DNA of 64,000 bases from positions 1 through 64,000 of the forward strand of contig JBPOJB010000022.1 of NCBI GenBank assembly GCA_052034005.1, given 5' to 3'. The notes under the pieces are model-generated. The model made no database searches. It was not told the DNA's origin and worked only from the letters and a program-made list of their open reading frames with translations. Positions 63,569-64,000 of this stretch are shown here, in pieces. The position numbers were made by a program, and so were the translations under genes. Numbering within the stretch: the first letter of the stretch is position 1; the number at the start of each line of letters is the position of its first letter. The stretch is from JAAYDI01 sp052034005. Lineage in GTDB: Bacteria; Planctomycetota; Planctomycetia; Pirellulales; Pirellulaceae.

Positions 63569-64000
63569 TCAGCACCTGAATGTGCCATGGCCGGATCGCC
63601 CCGAGGTCCTGCGAACCGTCCGGGGCGCGGTGCGCGGCCGGTCCCGGTCGCGATCCGCATCGACTCCCACGGCCGCCGGCGCGTTTCGCTGGGTCTGTTC
63701 CTCGACGGCGCGGCGGCGACCGCCACCCCCGTAGAACCAGATCAGCATCAGGGTCGTGCCGATGTAGGCACCGACGGCCAGCCCGCCCACGATGATCAGT
63801 GCGCGGCGACCGGGGGATTTGCGGGGCGTTGATCGCCGGAGCTTCGGAAGCTCGGGCTTGCGCGGGATCTTCGGCACGCCGGGAACACGGCGCTGGGAGA
63901 CGGTTCCCGGCGGGTCCAGGTCTGCCGGGGCCAGCGGCGCCCGGACCGAGATCGGCTCCGCAGCCGGCGGCCGCGCCTCCAGCGCCGGCCCGCGAGTGAC
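63569..64000 (-). CDS. Hypothetical membrane protein, cut by the window edge
   Basis: An open frame that enters at base 64000 without a start and ends at 63569, 144 codons visible. The first 60 residues are Pro/Ala/Arg-rich and basic (VPKIPRKPELPKLRRSTPRK). One membrane helix follows (ALIIVGGLAVGAYIGTTLML, about 68-87), then a Gly/Arg-rich tail. This looks like a cytoplasmic regulatory or signalling region with one anchor. The last 30 codons are low-complexity, so the true stop region is less certain. No family recognised. Confidence 0.5.
   Translation of the reverse strand, partial: VTRGPALEARPPAAEPISVRAPLAPADLDPPGTVSQRRVPGVPKIPRKPELPKLRRSTPRKSPGRRALIIVGGLAVGAYIGTTLMLIWFYGGGGRRRAVEEQTQRNAPAAVGVDADRDRDRPRTAPRTVRRTSGRSGHGTFRC

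Overview
The window is high-GC DNA (mid-60s % by eye, not computed) from a free-living, glycan-degrading bacterium. Several features together point to Planctomycetota or a close PVC relative: neutral-ceramidase-like proteins, DUF1080, an SHD1-domain protein, a DUF6807 (PmoA-like) protein, sulfatases, PEP-CTERM sorting, FG-GAP proteins, and a formylmethanofuran dehydrogenase in a bacterium. This assignment is inferred from family content only. No rRNA, tRNA or CRISPR array was recognised.

Layout. 1-878 is a repeat-rich gene-free stretch. 879-5876 (+) holds a ceramidase-like hydrolase, a phosphopantetheinyl transferase, a Gfo/Idh/MocA oxidoreductase and a membrane fusion protein. 5886-14407 (-) holds HPr, cytochrome bd oxidase (cydAB), a molybdate/tungstate-type ABC importer, a GH5 glycosidase and a DUF1080 protein. 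14678-27039 is a carbohydrate region. Its core is a tight minus-strand run of SSS symporter, class-III aminotransferase, sugar isomerase, FGGY kinase, amidohydrolase and oxidoreductase. 27131-31562 (-) is a formylmethanofuran dehydrogenase operon, fwdD-(small ORF)-fwdB-fwdA-fwdC. 31747-38683 holds a DUF6807 protein and a TetR-MFP-RND efflux operon. 38693-51598 holds an ACT protein, secreted proteins of unknown function, large glycosidase-like proteins and an exopolysaccharide O-acetylation pair (MBOAT plus AlgJ/AlgX-like). 51599-54201 is a plastic patch: a methyltransferase gene fragment, a dispersed repeat, a lower-GC PEP-CTERM gene, an intact D12 adenine methylase and a small inverted-repeat element. 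54202-64000 holds an FG-GAP protein, a double-sulfatase fusion, a nucleotide-sugar dehydrogenase, a Cys-rich protein, a putative selenoprotein and a truncated gene at the edge.

Main discovery. Two genes contain an in-frame UGA best read as selenocysteine. In fwdB the UGA (30590-30592) falls at residue 116, where archaeal enzymes carry the Mo/W-ligating Cys or Sec. The local sequence is Sec-His-Gly-Pro-Ser, as in E. coli formate dehydrogenase H, and a SECIS-like hairpin follows. In a secreted protein of unknown function (61877-63538), an in-frame UGA (63386-63388) is followed 13 bases later by a perfect 8-bp hairpin with a UGG loop. The reading frame then continues for 49 codons. This second gene could be an undescribed selenoprotein family with a Sec-x3-Cys motif. 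The Mo/W importer and the selenocysteine-type Fwd complex fit one C1-redox system. selA, selB, selC and selD are not in the window, so Sec decoding remains a prediction.
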